Shown: positions 7,246-16,440, counted from the first letter of the stretch. The stretch is 59,934 nucleotides of DNA from an uncultured Bacteroidales bacterium (GCA_949285735.1 CASEAQ010000012.1:1-59934), one strand, 5' to 3'. The notes: a model not told the origin generated them from the sequence alone. A program made the numbers and translations.

Positions 7246-8133
7246 ATGGACATTATGGAACAAAAGATTTTTTCGCCCGACTTTCTGCCCGGATTGCTTG
7301 GGTCGTTTGCAAAACCTGCGGCAGAAAACCCCACCGTCGCTATTATGGAAGCTGCATTCCGCCACCATCAACTGCATTACCGTTATATCAATTGCGAAGT
7401 AGGCCCCGAAAATCTACACGCAGCCATTGAAGGTGCCAAGGCTATGGGATGGAGGGGATTCAACTGCTCCATTCCCAACAAAGTGGAAGTCATGAAATAT
7501 TTGGACCAAATTGGTGAATCTGCACAGATTATCGGCGCGGTGAATACGGTCGTAATCGATCCAGACGGGAAAACAACGGGTGAAAATACCGATGGAAAAG
7601 GTTTTGTCAAGGCTATCTCGGAAATAACATCCATACCAGGTAAAAAGGCTGTCATCTTCGGCGCAGGCGGGGCAGCACGTGCAATAGCCGTAGAAATGGC
7701 TCTGGTAGGAGCCAAAGAAATAATTATAGTGAATGTAAGTGAACGAGGAAAGTCATTGGCTGATTTACTGAACAGCCGTACATCGGCAATGGCTTCATTC
7801 CAACCATGGAATCAGGCATTCGGCATTCATTCTGATACAGACATCATAATCAACGCAACTCCCGTGGGCTTGTATCCTAACGTGGAACAGCGTCTCAATA
7901 TCAGCATTGACACATTACAGCCACAAATGATAGTGGCTGATTGTATCCCCAATCCGGTTTATACGCATTTACTGAAAGATGCCTTGGCAAATGGATGCAA
8001 ACATGTCCTGCCCGGAATGAACATGCTTGTTTACCAAGCCATGATAGCAATAAAATATTGGACGGGGAAAGATGTGGATGCCGACATCATGAAGCGAGAA
8101 CTGATGAAAGTCTTAGAATTATCAAAGCAATAG
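7246..8133 (+). CDS. Shikimate dehydrogenase-like oxidoreductase (atypical paralogue)
   Basis: The 295-residue product has the AroE fold: an N-terminal substrate domain, then an NADP-type Rossmann domain with FGAGGAARAIAVEMA (about 139-153) and NATPVGLYP. The catalytic Lys (IPNK, Lys79) and Asp (NTDGKGF, Asp116) are present with the same 37-residue spacing as Lys65/Asp102 of E. coli AroE. However, the motif that binds the shikimate carboxylate (S-x-S before P) reads AAENP, so both serines are missing. This favours a substrate other than shikimate. The start is either 7246 or the ATG at 7255 (MEQKIF). It is the first gene of an apparent run under an AraC regulator, and the permease starts 4 nt after its stop. 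Confidence 0.85.
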   Translation: MDIMEQKIFSPDFLPGLLGSFAKPAAENPTVAIMEAAFRHHQLHYRYINCEVGPENLHAAIEGAKAMGWRGFNCSIPNKVEVMKYLDQIGESAQIIGAVNTVVIDPDGKTTGENTDGKGFVKAISEITSIPGKKAVIFGAGGAARAIAVEMALVGAKEIIIVNVSERGKSLADLLNSRTSAMASFQPWNQAFGIHSDTDIIINATPVGLYPNVEQRLNISIDTLQPQMIVADCIPNPVYTHLLKDALANGCKHVLPGMNMLVYQAMIAIKYWTGKDVDADIMKRELMKVLELSKQ

Positions 8134-8137
8134 ACCG

Positions 8138-8890
8138 ATGGATTTCTCTATGTGGATACAATCCCCCACTGATTGGTGGATGCTTTTCATTTCGGCAATG
8201 CTGATAGGAATGTCAAAAACTGGTATTCAGGGCATCAGCCTATTGGCTGTGCCGCTTATGGCGATGACTTTCGGGGCAAAGCCTTCTACCGGGCTGATAC
8301 TACCAATATTATGCGTGGCGGACTTGATAGCCGTACTATACTACCGGCGCATTGCGGAATGGAAATATGTGTTCAAACTGCTTCCGGCAGCTTTGGCTGG
8401 CTTTGCTGTGGCACTGCTGGTGGATAAGATTGTGCCACCGACAGAATTCAAACATCTGATGGGAGGATGCCTTAGCGTGGTATTGCTTGTCATGCTGTGG
8501 TCGGAATGGAAAGGAAAAGAAAACAGGCTTTCGTCACATTGGTGGTATGGTCCGCTTTTCGGACTTTTGGGCGGTTTCACTACCATGATAGGAAATGCCG
8601 CAGGACCTGTAATGGCTATTTACCTGCTATCGGTCAAGATGCCTAAATACAGCTTTGTGGGAACTAATGCATGGTTCTTTTTAGTGATAAACTATCTGAA
8701 AATTCCTGTTCAGGTATTGGCGTGGAACAATATCACTGTTTCATCACTTCTTTTGGATAGCTGCACAGTGCCTTTTGTACTGTTGGGTGGCATGTTTGGC
8801 ATTTTATTAGTCAAGAAGTTGCCGGAAAAAGGATTCCGCTATTTCACGACTGCCGTCACTTGTGTGTCGGTGTTTATGCTGCTTGTATGA
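8138..8890 (+). CDS. TauE/SafE-family membrane permease
   Basis: The 250-residue, very hydrophobic protein has about eight membrane segments and the two internal halves typical of TauE/SafE (DUF81) transporters. Family-like features are the early GMSKTGIQGISLLAVPLMA and the second-half GLLGGFTTMIGNAAGPVMAIYLL. Members move small anions (sulfonates, sulfite, organic acids) across the inner membrane, commonly as exporters. Here it starts 4 nt after the dehydrogenase-like gene, so its cargo is probably the substrate or product of that enzyme (inference). It appears intact and of normal length. Confidence 0.88.
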   Translation: MDFSMWIQSPTDWWMLFISAMLIGMSKTGIQGISLLAVPLMAMTFGAKPSTGLILPILCVADLIAVLYYRRIAEWKYVFKLLPAALAGFAVALLVDKIVPPTEFKHLMGGCLSVVLLVMLWSEWKGKENRLSSHWWYGPLFGLLGGFTTMIGNAAGPVMAIYLLSVKMPKYSFVGTNAWFFLVINYLKIPVQVLAWNNITVSSLLLDSCTVPFVLLGGMFGILLVKKLPEKGFRYFTTAVTCVSVFMLLV

Positions 8891-8928
8891 AATAATTGAA
8901 TTGTAGAACATTTAAATATTATGTCATT

Positions 8929-10058
8929 ATGGAATACCGTAAACTGAATGGTTCAGGACTTTTTGTTCCGGCATTGACTTTGGGAACGTGAACATTTGGC
9001 GGCACTCACGGTTTCGAGGGCTGGGGGCATACGGGAGTAAAGGAAGCCACACGCATGGTGGACATGTGCTTGGAAGCCGGGGTGAACATGTTTGACACGG
9101 CTGACATATATTCGCGCGGACTTGCCGAGGAGATATTGGGCAAGGCAATTGCCGGAAAGCGTAACAGGTTGCTCATCGCCACCAAAGGAACATTTCCCAT
9201 GGGTGAAAGTCGCAATGAGGAAGGTTCGTCGCGTTTCCACCTGATAGAGGCGTGCGAAGCAAGCCTGCGCCGTCTTGGCACAGACCACATCGACCTATAC
9301 TACATCCACGGCTTCGATGCCAACACGCCCGTGGAAGAAACGCTCAGGGCATTGGACGACCTGGTGGCGGGAGGCAAGATACGCTACATCGGTTGCTCCA
9401 ACTTCTCAGGCTGGCAACTGATGAAGTCGCTTTCCGTGTCCGAACGGCACGGTTGGAGTCGTTATGTGGCGCATCAAGTATATTACTCGCTGCTTAATCG
9501 CGACTTCGAGTGGGAACTGATGCCGCTTGGCATAGACCAGCAGGTGGCTCAGTGGTCTGGAGTCCGCTTGCCGCTGGGCGTCTTGGAGGACGCTACCACA
9601 GAAACAATCCCGTACCGACGGACGGAAGGGTGGCGCGTGGCGGTGCGCCCGTAAGGGATAATGTAGTGTCCTACAACCGCCTGTACGATATTGTGGATGT
9701 ATTGGACGAATTGGCTGCTGAAACAGAAAAGACCGTGGCGCAAGTCGCCTTGAACTGGCTGTTGCAACGCCCCACGGTGTGCAGCCTCGTCATAGGAGCA
9801 AGTTCCGAAGAACAGCTCCGCCAAAACCTCGGTGCGGTAGGCTGGAAACTTACGGCAGAACAGATGCAACGCCTCGATACCGTCAGTAAGGCAGAAAAGC
9901 CTTATCCATACTGGCATCAAGACCAACGCCAGAACTATCGTCTCAACTGTTTTAAAACAGACTATTATGAAATTAAAACTTTTATCTATCCTGCTGCTTT
10001 GCGGATGGCTGTTCATTCCGGCAAGCGCACAAAATCTACAAGATATGTACACCTATAA
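8929..10058 (+). pseudogene. Aldo/keto reductase, broken by a nonsense codon and a frameshift
   Basis: From ATG 8929 the frame reads MEYRKLNGSGLFVPALTLGT, then TGA at 8989-8991 where aldo/keto reductases usually have Trp or Ala before TFGG (TGG to TGA is one change). The same frame continues with NMFDTADIYSRGLAEE (conserved Asp and Tyr) and DLYYIHGFD. Near 9541-9552 one G appears lost: restoring it gives QVGSVVWSPLAAG and joins to the rest in the next frame, through QVALNWLLQRPTV and GASSEEQL. After PYPYWHQ the frame has no stop until inside the next gene, so the true end may also be altered. NADPH-dependent reductase by family; inactive here unless these are sequencing errors. Confidence 0.85.
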
Positions 10059-10473
10059 GCAAATAGGCAACAAATATGTTGTCAGTATTCAAAATCGTGC
10101 AGAAATCGTCAAAGTCCTTAACACTTTCTGTGACGAACGAGGCATCAAGTCGGGAACTATTTATGGAATAGGGGCGATTGATGAATTGACCCTCCGCTTC
10201 TTTAACCCGCATACGAAGAAATACATTGATAAGACCTTCCAAGAACAAATGGAGATTGCCAACCTGACAGGAAACATTTCCCAGATGAACGAAAAACCCT
10301 ATCTCCATCTACACATCACCGTGGGACGTAGTGACTATTCTGCCTTAGCAGGGCATCTGCTTGCCGCTACACTGAACGGAGCCGGAGAGTTCGTGGTGGA
10401 AGATTTCGGCACCTCCATCACCCGCGTTTATGTTCCGGAAATAGGATTGAACTGCTATGAATTAGACGAATAA
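9967..10473 (+). CDS. PPC/DUF296-domain protein with signal peptide
   Basis: A 168-residue product. MKLKLLSILLLCGWLFIPASAQ is a clear export signal, followed by a PPC (DUF296) domain: GTIYGIGAIDELTLRFFNP, HLHITVGR and AGHLLAATLNGAGEFVVED. Bacterial PPC proteins are usually cytoplasmic, form trimers and have the conserved His cluster seen in HLHI; export is unusual and suggests a periplasmic metal- or ligand-binding role (inference). Its start overlaps the 3' end of the broken reductase in another frame. It is followed after 5 nt by the DUF2271 lipoprotein, so the two are probably co-translated. Confidence 0.8.
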   Translation: MKLKLLSILLLCGWLFIPASAQNLQDMYTYKQIGNKYVVSIQNRAEIVKVLNTFCDERGIKSGTIYGIGAIDELTLRFFNPHTKKYIDKTFQEQMEIANLTGNISQMNEKPYLHLHITVGRSDYSALAGHLLAATLNGAGEFVVEDFGTSITRVYVPEIGLNCYELDE

Positions 10474-10478
10474 AGCCT

Positions 10479-11066
10479 ATGAAAACAAGATTGTTTTATA
10501 CTATTCTGGTTGCTGCCTGCGTCTGCCTGCAAAGTTGCACCACCTCGTATGCAAAAGACAGGGAAGATGCAAACGAAAATTCCGCAGGAGAACGGTTGGA
10601 GATTTCTTTCCGCTTGCAACGTGGCGGCATTGCTTCCAGCCAATATGCCATTTGGATAGAAGATGAAACGGGGCAATTGGTAAGAACCCTGTATGCCACC
10701 TCGTTTACGGCGGAAGGAGGATATGAGTATCGTAAAGATGCCATTCCTGTATGGGTAAGCAAGGCAAAGCCCCAAACCTTGTCTTCTACGCAGATCGACG
10801 CCATAACGGGCGCGACACCAAGTAACGGCATAGTAACCTACCAATGGAACGGAACTGACGATAAAGGCAACCGTGTCTCTGCTGGAACATATACGTTTTT
10901 TATCGAAGGTACATTGTATTGGAAAAGCAGGATTGTCTATACTGGAAAAGTGGATTGGGGAGGCAAGGTACAGGATTCCATACCAATAAAAGTCAAACGC
11001 TTCCATTCCTCCAAAAACAATGAGAACATGATTACTGAACTAAAAGCACGTCATTTCAAAAAATGA
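10479..11066 (+). CDS. DUF2271 lipoprotein
   Basis: A 195-residue product with a lipobox (LQSC, Cys19). The mature part is a DUF2271 domain (about 45-185): QYAIWIEDETGQLVRTLYAT, GGYEYRKDAIPVWV, DAITGATP and a C-terminal strand region. DUF2271 proteins are periplasmic or lipid-anchored and are often found near PepSY or flavin-linked redox genes; none is visible here. It is the last gene of the AraC-linked run, followed by copy B of the terminator-like repeat. The biochemical role is not established. Confidence 0.8.
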   Translation: MKTRLFYTILVAACVCLQSCTTSYAKDREDANENSAGERLEISFRLQRGGIASSQYAIWIEDETGQLVRTLYATSFTAEGGYEYRKDAIPVWVSKAKPQTLSSTQIDAITGATPSNGIVTYQWNGTDDKGNRVSAGTYTFFIEGTLYWKSRIVYTGKVDWGGKVQDSIPIKVKRFHSSKNNENMITELKARHFKK

Positions 11067-11084
11067 GGAAGAAGTATATCATCG

Positions 11085-11137
11085 AATATATAGTAACAGT
11101 CGGGCGTAAAGCATGTCTGTTTTTTTGCCCTGCCGGG
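11085..11137 (+). repeat. Dispersed repeat, copy B (degenerate), terminator-like
   Basis: GTCGGGCGTAAAGCA (11099-11113) is identical to copy A. A run of seven T and GCCCTGCCGGG follow, giving a hairpin after the DUF2271 gene. The promoter half has decayed: CAAATATA became GAATATA and the -33 CAAA became CATG, so only terminator function looks possible. Confidence 0.5.
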
Positions 11138-11177
11138 TAATTTTCTATCTGCCTACACTTATTACTGTGTTTTTTTG

Positions 11178-11185
11178 TAACTTTG
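11178..11185 (+). promoter_or_regulatory. -7 box for uvrA
   Basis: TAACTTTG lies 23 nt before the uvrA ATG. No clear -33 TTTG is present at the usual distance. Confidence 0.4.
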
Positions 11186-11207
11186 TGGGCTTATTTAGGA
11201 ATTTGCA

Positions 11208-14006
11208 ATGGCATCTGAAAAAGACATCGAAATAAAGGGAGCACGCGTAAACAATCTTAAAAACATCGACCTCACCATTCCACGAGGCAAATTGGTGGTC
11301 ATCACGGGCTTGTCGGGATCGGGCAAGTCGTCGTTGGCGTTCGACACGCTATATGCCGAAGGGCAGCGGCGGTATGTCGAGAGCCTTTCGTCTTATGCCC
11401 GCCTGTTCCTTGGCCGTATGCCCAAGCCCGAATGCGACTTCATCAAAGGGTTGCCGCCGGCAATTGCCATCGAACAGAAGGTGAACACTCGCAACTCACG
11501 CAGCACCGTAGGCACGTCAACCGAAATTTACGACTACCTGCGCCTGCTCTTTTCCCGCATAGGGAAAACCATCTCCCCCATTTCCCACCAGATAGTAAAG
11601 AAGCACACCCCTGCCGACGTGCTGGCTGCAATCAACTCTTACCCCGATGGCACACGTTTCGCGCTGCTTGCCGACATAGACGTGCCGCAAGGGCGCAGCC
11701 TGAAGGAGCAATTGGACATATACACCAAGGAGGGATTTTCGCGCCTCGAGCATGAAGGTTCGTTCATATCGATACAAGATGTCATAAACAACGGCGACCA
11801 ACAGCCCGATGCAAGCCATTACCACTTGCTCATCGACCGCATGGCAGTAACACATACCCACGAAGACGATGTGCGCCTGCTCGACTCAATCGAAACCGCC
11901 TTCTTCGAAGGACACGGCAAGTGCCGCGTGAAAGTGTGGGCTGCCGACGGCATAAAGGAACTTGAATTTTCCACACGCTTCGAGGCAGACGGAATCACGT
12001 TCCAAGAGCCAACCGACCTGATGTTCAACTTCAACAACCCCATCGGGGCATGCCCCGTGTGTGAGGGATTCGGGAAAGTGATAGGCATCGACGAGAACCT
12101 CGTTATACCCAATAAGACGCTATCGGTGTATGACGATGCCGTGTTCTGCTGGCGCGGAGAAAAAATGAGCGATTGGAAACGCGAGTTTATCAAGATAGCC
12201 GCTCCACTCGATTTTCCAATACACAAGCCCTATTTCCAACTTACCGAAGAGCAAAAGTCACTGCTGTGGCACGGCAACAAGCAATTCCCGGGCATCGACG
12301 GCTTTTTCCGCTACATCGAAAGCAAGATTTACAACATACAATACCGCGTGCTTCTCGCCCGATACCGCGGCAAGACCACTTGCCACGAATGCCACGGCTC
12401 GCGGCTGAAACGCGAAGCCTCCTACGTGCTGATAAACGGCGCAAGCATCACCGACCTTGTGAGAATGCCTGTCACCGACCTCTACGACTGGTTCATGAAC
12501 CTCACACTAAGCAAGGAAGATGCCACGATAGCCCACCGACTGCTGGTGGAGATACGCAACCGCATCAAGTTCTTGCTCGATGTCGGGCTTGGCTACCTCA
12601 CGCTCGACCGCGTTTCGTCAACCCTGTCGGGCGGAGAAAGCCAGCGCATCAACCTCGCCACCTCGCTCGGCAGCAGCCTCGTGGGTTCGCTCTACATTCT
12701 CGATGAACCGAGCATCGGGCTACACTCGCGCGACACCGACCGCCTCATCAATGTGCTTAAAGCCTTGCGCGACATAGGCAACAGCGTGGTGGTGGTGGAA
12801 CACGACGAAGAAATAATACGTGCAGCCGACTACCTCATCGACATAGGTCCCGAGGCGGGCAGCCACGGCGGACGCGTGATATACCAAGGCGACGTGGCAC
12901 ACCTGCAGTCGGCAACCGACAGCTACACGCTGCAATACCTCACCGGCGAGCGGAAAATACCCGTGCCAGCTTTGCGACGCAAGTGGCGCAACTATATCGA
13001 AGTGAAGGGCGCAGCCGAAAACAACTTGAAAAGCATCGACGTGAAATTCCCGCTCGGCGTGATGACCGTGGTGACGGGAGTGAGCGGCTCGGGCAAATCG
13101 ACTCTTATCAAAGACATTCTCTACCGTGCACTCATGCGCAACCTCGGTGAGGGAGGTGAAGCACCCGGCACATTCTCCGAGCTGCGTGGCGACCTGAAGT
13201 TGATCGAAGCCGTTGAATTTGTCGATCAAACACCTATCGGGAAGTCAACGCGCAGCAACGCCGCAACCTACCTCAAGGCATTCGACGAGATACGCAAGCT
13301 ATATGCCGAGCAGCAACTGTCGCAACAGATGGGCTACAACGCCGGCTACTTCTCGTTCAACTCGCCCGGCGGACGTTGCGAAGAGTGCAAGGGCGAAGGC
13401 ACGATAACCATCGAAATGCAATTCATGGCAGACATCACGCTGCAATGCGAGAGCTGCCACGGCAAGCGATACAGCAGCAGCGCACTCGAAGTGGAATACC
13501 GCCACAAAAACATAAGCGACATTCTCGACATGACCGTAAACGAGGCAATCGAGTTCTTCTCACAAGGCAACAGCAGCACCGAAAAGAAGATTGTCAAGAA
13601 GTTGCAACCGCTGCAAGATGTCGGGCTTGGCTACATCAAGCTCGGGCAGTCGTCGTCAACCCTCTCGGGCGGAGAAAACCAGCGCGTGAAGCTCGCCTAC
13701 TTCCTCAGCAGCGAGAAGCAAGTGCCCACAATGTTCATCTTCGACGAACCCACCACTGGGTTGCACTTCCACGACATAAACACACTCATGCAGTCGTTCA
13801 ACCAACTGCTCAAGAACGGGCACACTGTGCTCATCATCGAGCACAACATGGACGTGATAAAATGCGCCGACCACATCATCGACATGGGACCCGAAGGCGG
13901 TGTTGACGGTGGCTATGTAGTGTGCACAGGCACCCCCGAAGAAGTAGCCGCCTGCCCCCAAAGCTACACCGGCCACTACCTCAAAGAAAAGCTCGCCCAA
14001 AACTAA
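11208..14006 (+). CDS. uvrA: Excinuclease ABC subunit A
   Basis: The 932-residue ABC ATPase recognises bulky DNA damage with UvrB in nucleotide excision repair. Walker A motifs are GLSGSGKSS (from residue 34) and GVSGSGKST (from 624). Two signature/Walker B blocks are LSGGESQRINLA...LYILDEPSIGLH and LSGGENQRVKLA...MFIFDEPTTGLH. Zinc-finger cysteine pairs are CPVC and CHEC in the first half, and CEEC and CESC flanking the second-half finger. Length is normal for UvrA; no insertion or break is visible. It stands alone, convergent with comF 71 nt away, with only a weak hairpin between. Confidence 0.97.
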   Translation: MASEKDIEIKGARVNNLKNIDLTIPRGKLVVITGLSGSGKSSLAFDTLYAEGQRRYVESLSSYARLFLGRMPKPECDFIKGLPPAIAIEQKVNTRNSRSTVGTSTEIYDYLRLLFSRIGKTISPISHQIVKKHTPADVLAAINSYPDGTRFALLADIDVPQGRSLKEQLDIYTKEGFSRLEHEGSFISIQDVINNGDQQPDASHYHLLIDRMAVTHTHEDDVRLLDSIETAFFEGHGKCRVKVWAADGIKELEFSTRFEADGITFQEPTDLMFNFNNPIGACPVCEGFGKVIGIDENLVIPNKTLSVYDDAVFCWRGEKMSDWKREFIKIAAPLDFPIHKPYFQLTEEQKSLLWHGNKQFPGIDGFFRYIESKIYNIQYRVLLARYRGKTTCHECHGSRLKREASYVLINGASITDLVRMPVTDLYDWFMNLTLSKEDATIAHRLLVEIRNRIKFLLDVGLGYLTLDRVSSTLSGGESQRINLATSLGSSLVGSLYILDEPSIGLHSRDTDRLINVLKALRDIGNSVVVVEHDEEIIRAADYLIDIGPEAGSHGGRVIYQGDVAHLQSATDSYTLQYLTGERKIPVPALRRKWRNYIEVKGAAENNLKSIDVKFPLGVMTVVTGVSGSGKSTLIKDILYRALMRNLGEGGEAPGTFSELRGDLKLIEAVEFVDQTPIGKSTRSNAATYLKAFDEIRKLYAEQQLSQQMGYNAGYFSFNSPGGRCEECKGEGTITIEMQFMADITLQCESCHGKRYSSSALEVEYRHKNISDILDMTVNEAIEFFSQGNSSTEKKIVKKLQPLQDVGLGYIKLGQSSSTLSGGENQRVKLAYFLSSEKQVPTMFIFDEPTTGLHFHDINTLMQSFNQLLKNGHTVLIIEHNMDVIKCADHIIDMGPEGGVDGGYVVCTGTPEEVAACPQSYTGHYLKEKLAQN

Positions 14007-14077
14007 CGGATGCGTGTCATGATTGTATAATTATGGTAGCCCCACTACCAACTACTAATTGACTACTGCTAACTGAG

Positions 14078-14779
14078 CTAAAATGCGTTTCTTGCTACTG
14101 CAAGGGTTGCTATCGAGATTTTTATGTCGGGAACGCTGGATTTCATTGCTTCGGCACACGCCAACAGGGTTGCGCCAGTTGTCACCACGTCATCGACCAA
14201 CAGTATGTGGCTGCCTGCAAAGCGTTTGGCTTCGGCACTGGCTTTGAACACGCCCACAGTGTTGAGCAGCCGCTCGTGCTGCCCTTTGCTCGTTTGCGTC
14301 TCATGCCCCTTCACCGCTTTCACCAACGGCAACACTGGGCACCCAGCCACCTCGGCAATGCCTCGGGCTATATATTCGCTTTGATTGTAGCCCCTCGCTG
14401 CCAACTTGCTGCGATGCAACGGCACTGGAACGATGGCACTTATGCCTTCAAAAAATCCACTCCCTGCAATCTCCTTGGCAAACTGGCTGGCTATCCATTT
14501 GCCCAAATATGGCTGGTTGCGATACTTCAGCGAATGCAATATCGCCGCATGACGGCTGCCACGCTCATAAAAGAAATAACCCGTGGCACGCTCCACAGGC
14601 ACCTTGCCGGCAAACAATTGCTCCATGGCATTAAATTCAATCTTGTGATACCCCGTGCGAGGCAACTCTGCCATGCACAGCGCACACACATATTTTTCCC
14701 CGGCGTTCAATGCTCGCCCACACACGGGGCAAAGCCTCGGAAACAACAAGTCGGCAATATATTGCAATATTTTAATCAT
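14078..14779 (-). CDS. comF: ComF-family phosphoribosyltransferase-like protein
   Basis: The 233-residue product has an N-terminal zinc-binding segment (CPVC ... CALC, about 17-36) followed by a phosphoribosyltransferase fold with ILLVDDVVTTGATL (about 193-206) and the typical AIVPVPLHRSK and RGYNQSEYIARG. ComF is linked to uptake or processing of transforming DNA in naturally competent bacteria; in Bacteroidetes it is widespread and its role is not proved. It is the last gene of the leftward operon nitroreductase-DUF6452-recX-comF, 76 nt after recX. Confidence 0.92.
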   Translation of the reverse strand: MIKILQYIADLLFPRLCPVCGRALNAGEKYVCALCMAELPRTGYHKIEFNAMEQLFAGKVPVERATGYFFYERGSRHAAILHSLKYRNQPYLGKWIASQFAKEIAGSGFFEGISAIVPVPLHRSKLAARGYNQSEYIARGIAEVAGCPVLPLVKAVKGHETQTSKGQHERLLNTVGVFKASAEAKRFAGSHILLVDDVVTTGATLLACAEAMKSSVPDIKISIATLAVARNAF

Positions 14780-14855
14780 TCGTCATGGCATTAAGAAACC
14801 GCTTTCTTTTTACGAAAAGTATCCTCTGGGGCAAGCCCTCAGAATTCCAAAGCTG

Positions 14856-15359
14856 CTAATCGTCGAAAACATCACTGCTGTTTCCCATCACCTTGTTAAC
14901 AGCCGCCACCGACACGCCGCTTTCAAACCCACGCTGCGCGGCAAACCTCAACAGGGAGGCCCGCATCTGCATCGGCTCGCGCGACTTCATCGTCCGACAC
15001 TTGCTGCCAAGCAATGCTTCCAACTTAGCCACGTATTCATCGGCGTCGATTTCGTCCATCGCCTCGGCAATGGCATTGTTGTCAACCGATTTCTGCCTCA
15101 AGCCATAGGCTATCTTCACCCTGCCCCAGCCGGCAAAACGGAATTTCTCGCGCACGTATGCCCGCGCATATCGTGCATCATCGACATAGCCGTCGCCCTC
15201 AAGCTGCCGCAATATCGCAGCCACGTCGGCTTGCGACAATCCCCACTTCTTGAGCTTCATGGCAATGTCGCCCGACGACTGCTCGCTGCGGGCGCACAAC
15301 GCTTCGCAACGGGTCAACGCCTGTTGAGGCGTAATCTTCCGGGATTGCATGACTGGCAT
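14856..15359 (-). CDS. recX: Regulatory protein RecX
   Basis: The 167-residue product matches RecX, which binds and restrains RecA filaments: three-helix repeats starting with ALTRCEALCARSEQSSGDI, KLKKWGLSQADVAAILRQLEGDGYVDDARYA and the FRFAGWGRVKIAYGLRQKSV segment. Length is normal. The start at MPVMQSRK lies 5 nt after the stop of the DUF6452 lipoprotein gene, so translation is probably coupled. recX is separated from recA here, which is common in this phylum. Confidence 0.9.
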   Translation of the reverse strand: MPVMQSRKITPQQALTRCEALCARSEQSSGDIAMKLKKWGLSQADVAAILRQLEGDGYVDDARYARAYVREKFRFAGWGRVKIAYGLRQKSVDNNAIAEAMDEIDADEYVAKLEALLGSKCRTMKSREPMQMRASLLRFAAQRGFESGVSVAAVNKVMGNSSDVFDD

Positions 15360-15364
15360 CTCTG

Positions 15365-15913
15365 TTACGACACGCCCCCTTCCGTGGTATCACCTCCGCC
15401 GGCATTCTCGTCGTCACTGCCGCTCGAGGTGCGGAAATAAATCCTCAACGTTTCAGCCTCCACGTTAGAAACACTGGCACTAACCAAGCTCACCGAGTCG
15501 ATGAGATGATTGGTGCAGGAATACGCACTTATTTCATAAAAATACATCGCCCCACATTCCACCGAAGTAAACATGGGTATCGATGTGTAATTAAACGTGA
15601 GCGTGTCGTTAAGTCTCTCGTCAGACAATGCCTGCTGCTCATAGTGGAACACAAACTGGCAACTTTCAACCCCGCCCCTGAATGGCAGATGCACCTGCGA
15701 GGCTTGCTCGTTGCGCATTATGGCAGAATCGCCAGGTACACCAACGCCATACACCGTGAGCGAATCAATCGAAATGGCACTTTGCGTCGAGCTCGAATAA
15801 AACGAGGCTTGCGGTATTGCACTCACGTTGTCGCGGCAAGTGTTGGAAGAACACCCCACGGCAAGCATCAAGGCAAACGCCACACAGATGGCATGTGTCA
15901 GAATTTTCCCCAT
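15365..15913 (-). CDS. DUF6452-type lipoprotein
   Basis: A 182-residue product with a lipobox (AVGCSSNTC, Cys21). The mature protein has the features of the Bacteroidetes DUF6452 group: an early Cys-rich start, ASFYSS, DSLTVYGVG, LPFRGGVESCQFVFHYE and SVECGAMYFYEI, ending in a Gly/Asp-rich tail. Predicted outer-membrane lipoprotein of unknown function. Its start overlaps the end of the nitroreductase gene by 16 nt and recX follows after 5 nt, so it is inside an operon. Confidence 0.75.
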   Translation of the reverse strand: MGKILTHAICVAFALMLAVGCSSNTCRDNVSAIPQASFYSSSTQSAISIDSLTVYGVGVPGDSAIMRNEQASQVHLPFRGGVESCQFVFHYEQQALSDERLNDTLTFNYTSIPMFTSVECGAMYFYEISAYSCTNHLIDSVSLVSASVSNVEAETLRIYFRTSSGSDDENAGGGDTTEGGVS

Positions 15914-16440
15914 TTCACTACTTCGTCAATGTTTTTCCGCTTCTTTTCGGGTACTGGTTGCGATGGCTTTGGATAGCCAACCGAAAGCACCGCCACTGGC
16001 GTCCATTCGGCTGGAATGTCAAAGGCTTTGCGCAATCCAGCAACATCAAAGTTGCCAATCCAGCAAGCCCCCAAGCCAAGCGACGCAGCAGCAAGGCACA
16101 TATTCTCGCAGGCAATCGCCACGTCGATGTCCATGCTATTGTGACCGTCGCTCGGACGCACCCACGCTTCGCCGTTATTGCCCAGCGCGATGACGAATGC
16201 CTGCGCCTCGGCAGCCCAGTCGCGGCTGTAGCACTTCACCACTTCGGCTCGTAGTTCTGGCGTATCGACAACCAAGAATTTCCACGGCTGACGGTTGCAA
16301 GCCGACTGCGCCAGTCGCGCAGTCTCAACAATAGCATTCAACATATCGCGCGACACTGGTGCATTGTCATAACCACGGCATGAATAGCGACGGCTCACAA
16401 GGTCGAAAAATTGCGGATAATCTATTTTATTAATATCCAT
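15898..16440 (-). CDS. Nitroreductase-family flavoprotein
   Basis: The 180-residue product is a short nitroreductase: RRYSCRGYDNAPV at the N-terminus (FMN phosphate contacts), SACNRQPWKFLVVD, and the C-terminal GLGACWIGNFD with VAVLSVGYP. Members reduce nitro groups, quinones or flavins with NAD(P)H and FMN; the physiological substrate cannot be read from sequence. It heads a leftward operon and has a well-formed promoter at 16493-16523. Confidence 0.9.
   Translation of the reverse strand: MDINKIDYPQFFDLVSRRYSCRGYDNAPVSRDMLNAIVETARLAQSACNRQPWKFLVVDTPELRAEVVKCYSRDWAAEAQAFVIALGNNGEAWVRPSDGHNSMDIDVAIACENMCLAAASLGLGACWIGNFDVAGLRKAFDIPAEWTPVAVLSVGYPKPSQPVPEKKRKNIDEVVKWGKF

Noticed and set aside
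8989-8991. In-frame TGA in the aldo/keto reductase read as selenocysteine or Trp
   Set aside because: No selenocysteine hairpin is apparent, TGA serves as an ordinary stop in other genes here, and a second frameshift lies in the same gene.
14007-14077. TGGTAG/CTACCA hairpin between uvrA and comF as a terminator
   Set aside because: Only 6 bp with no T tract on either side; too weak to list as a feature.
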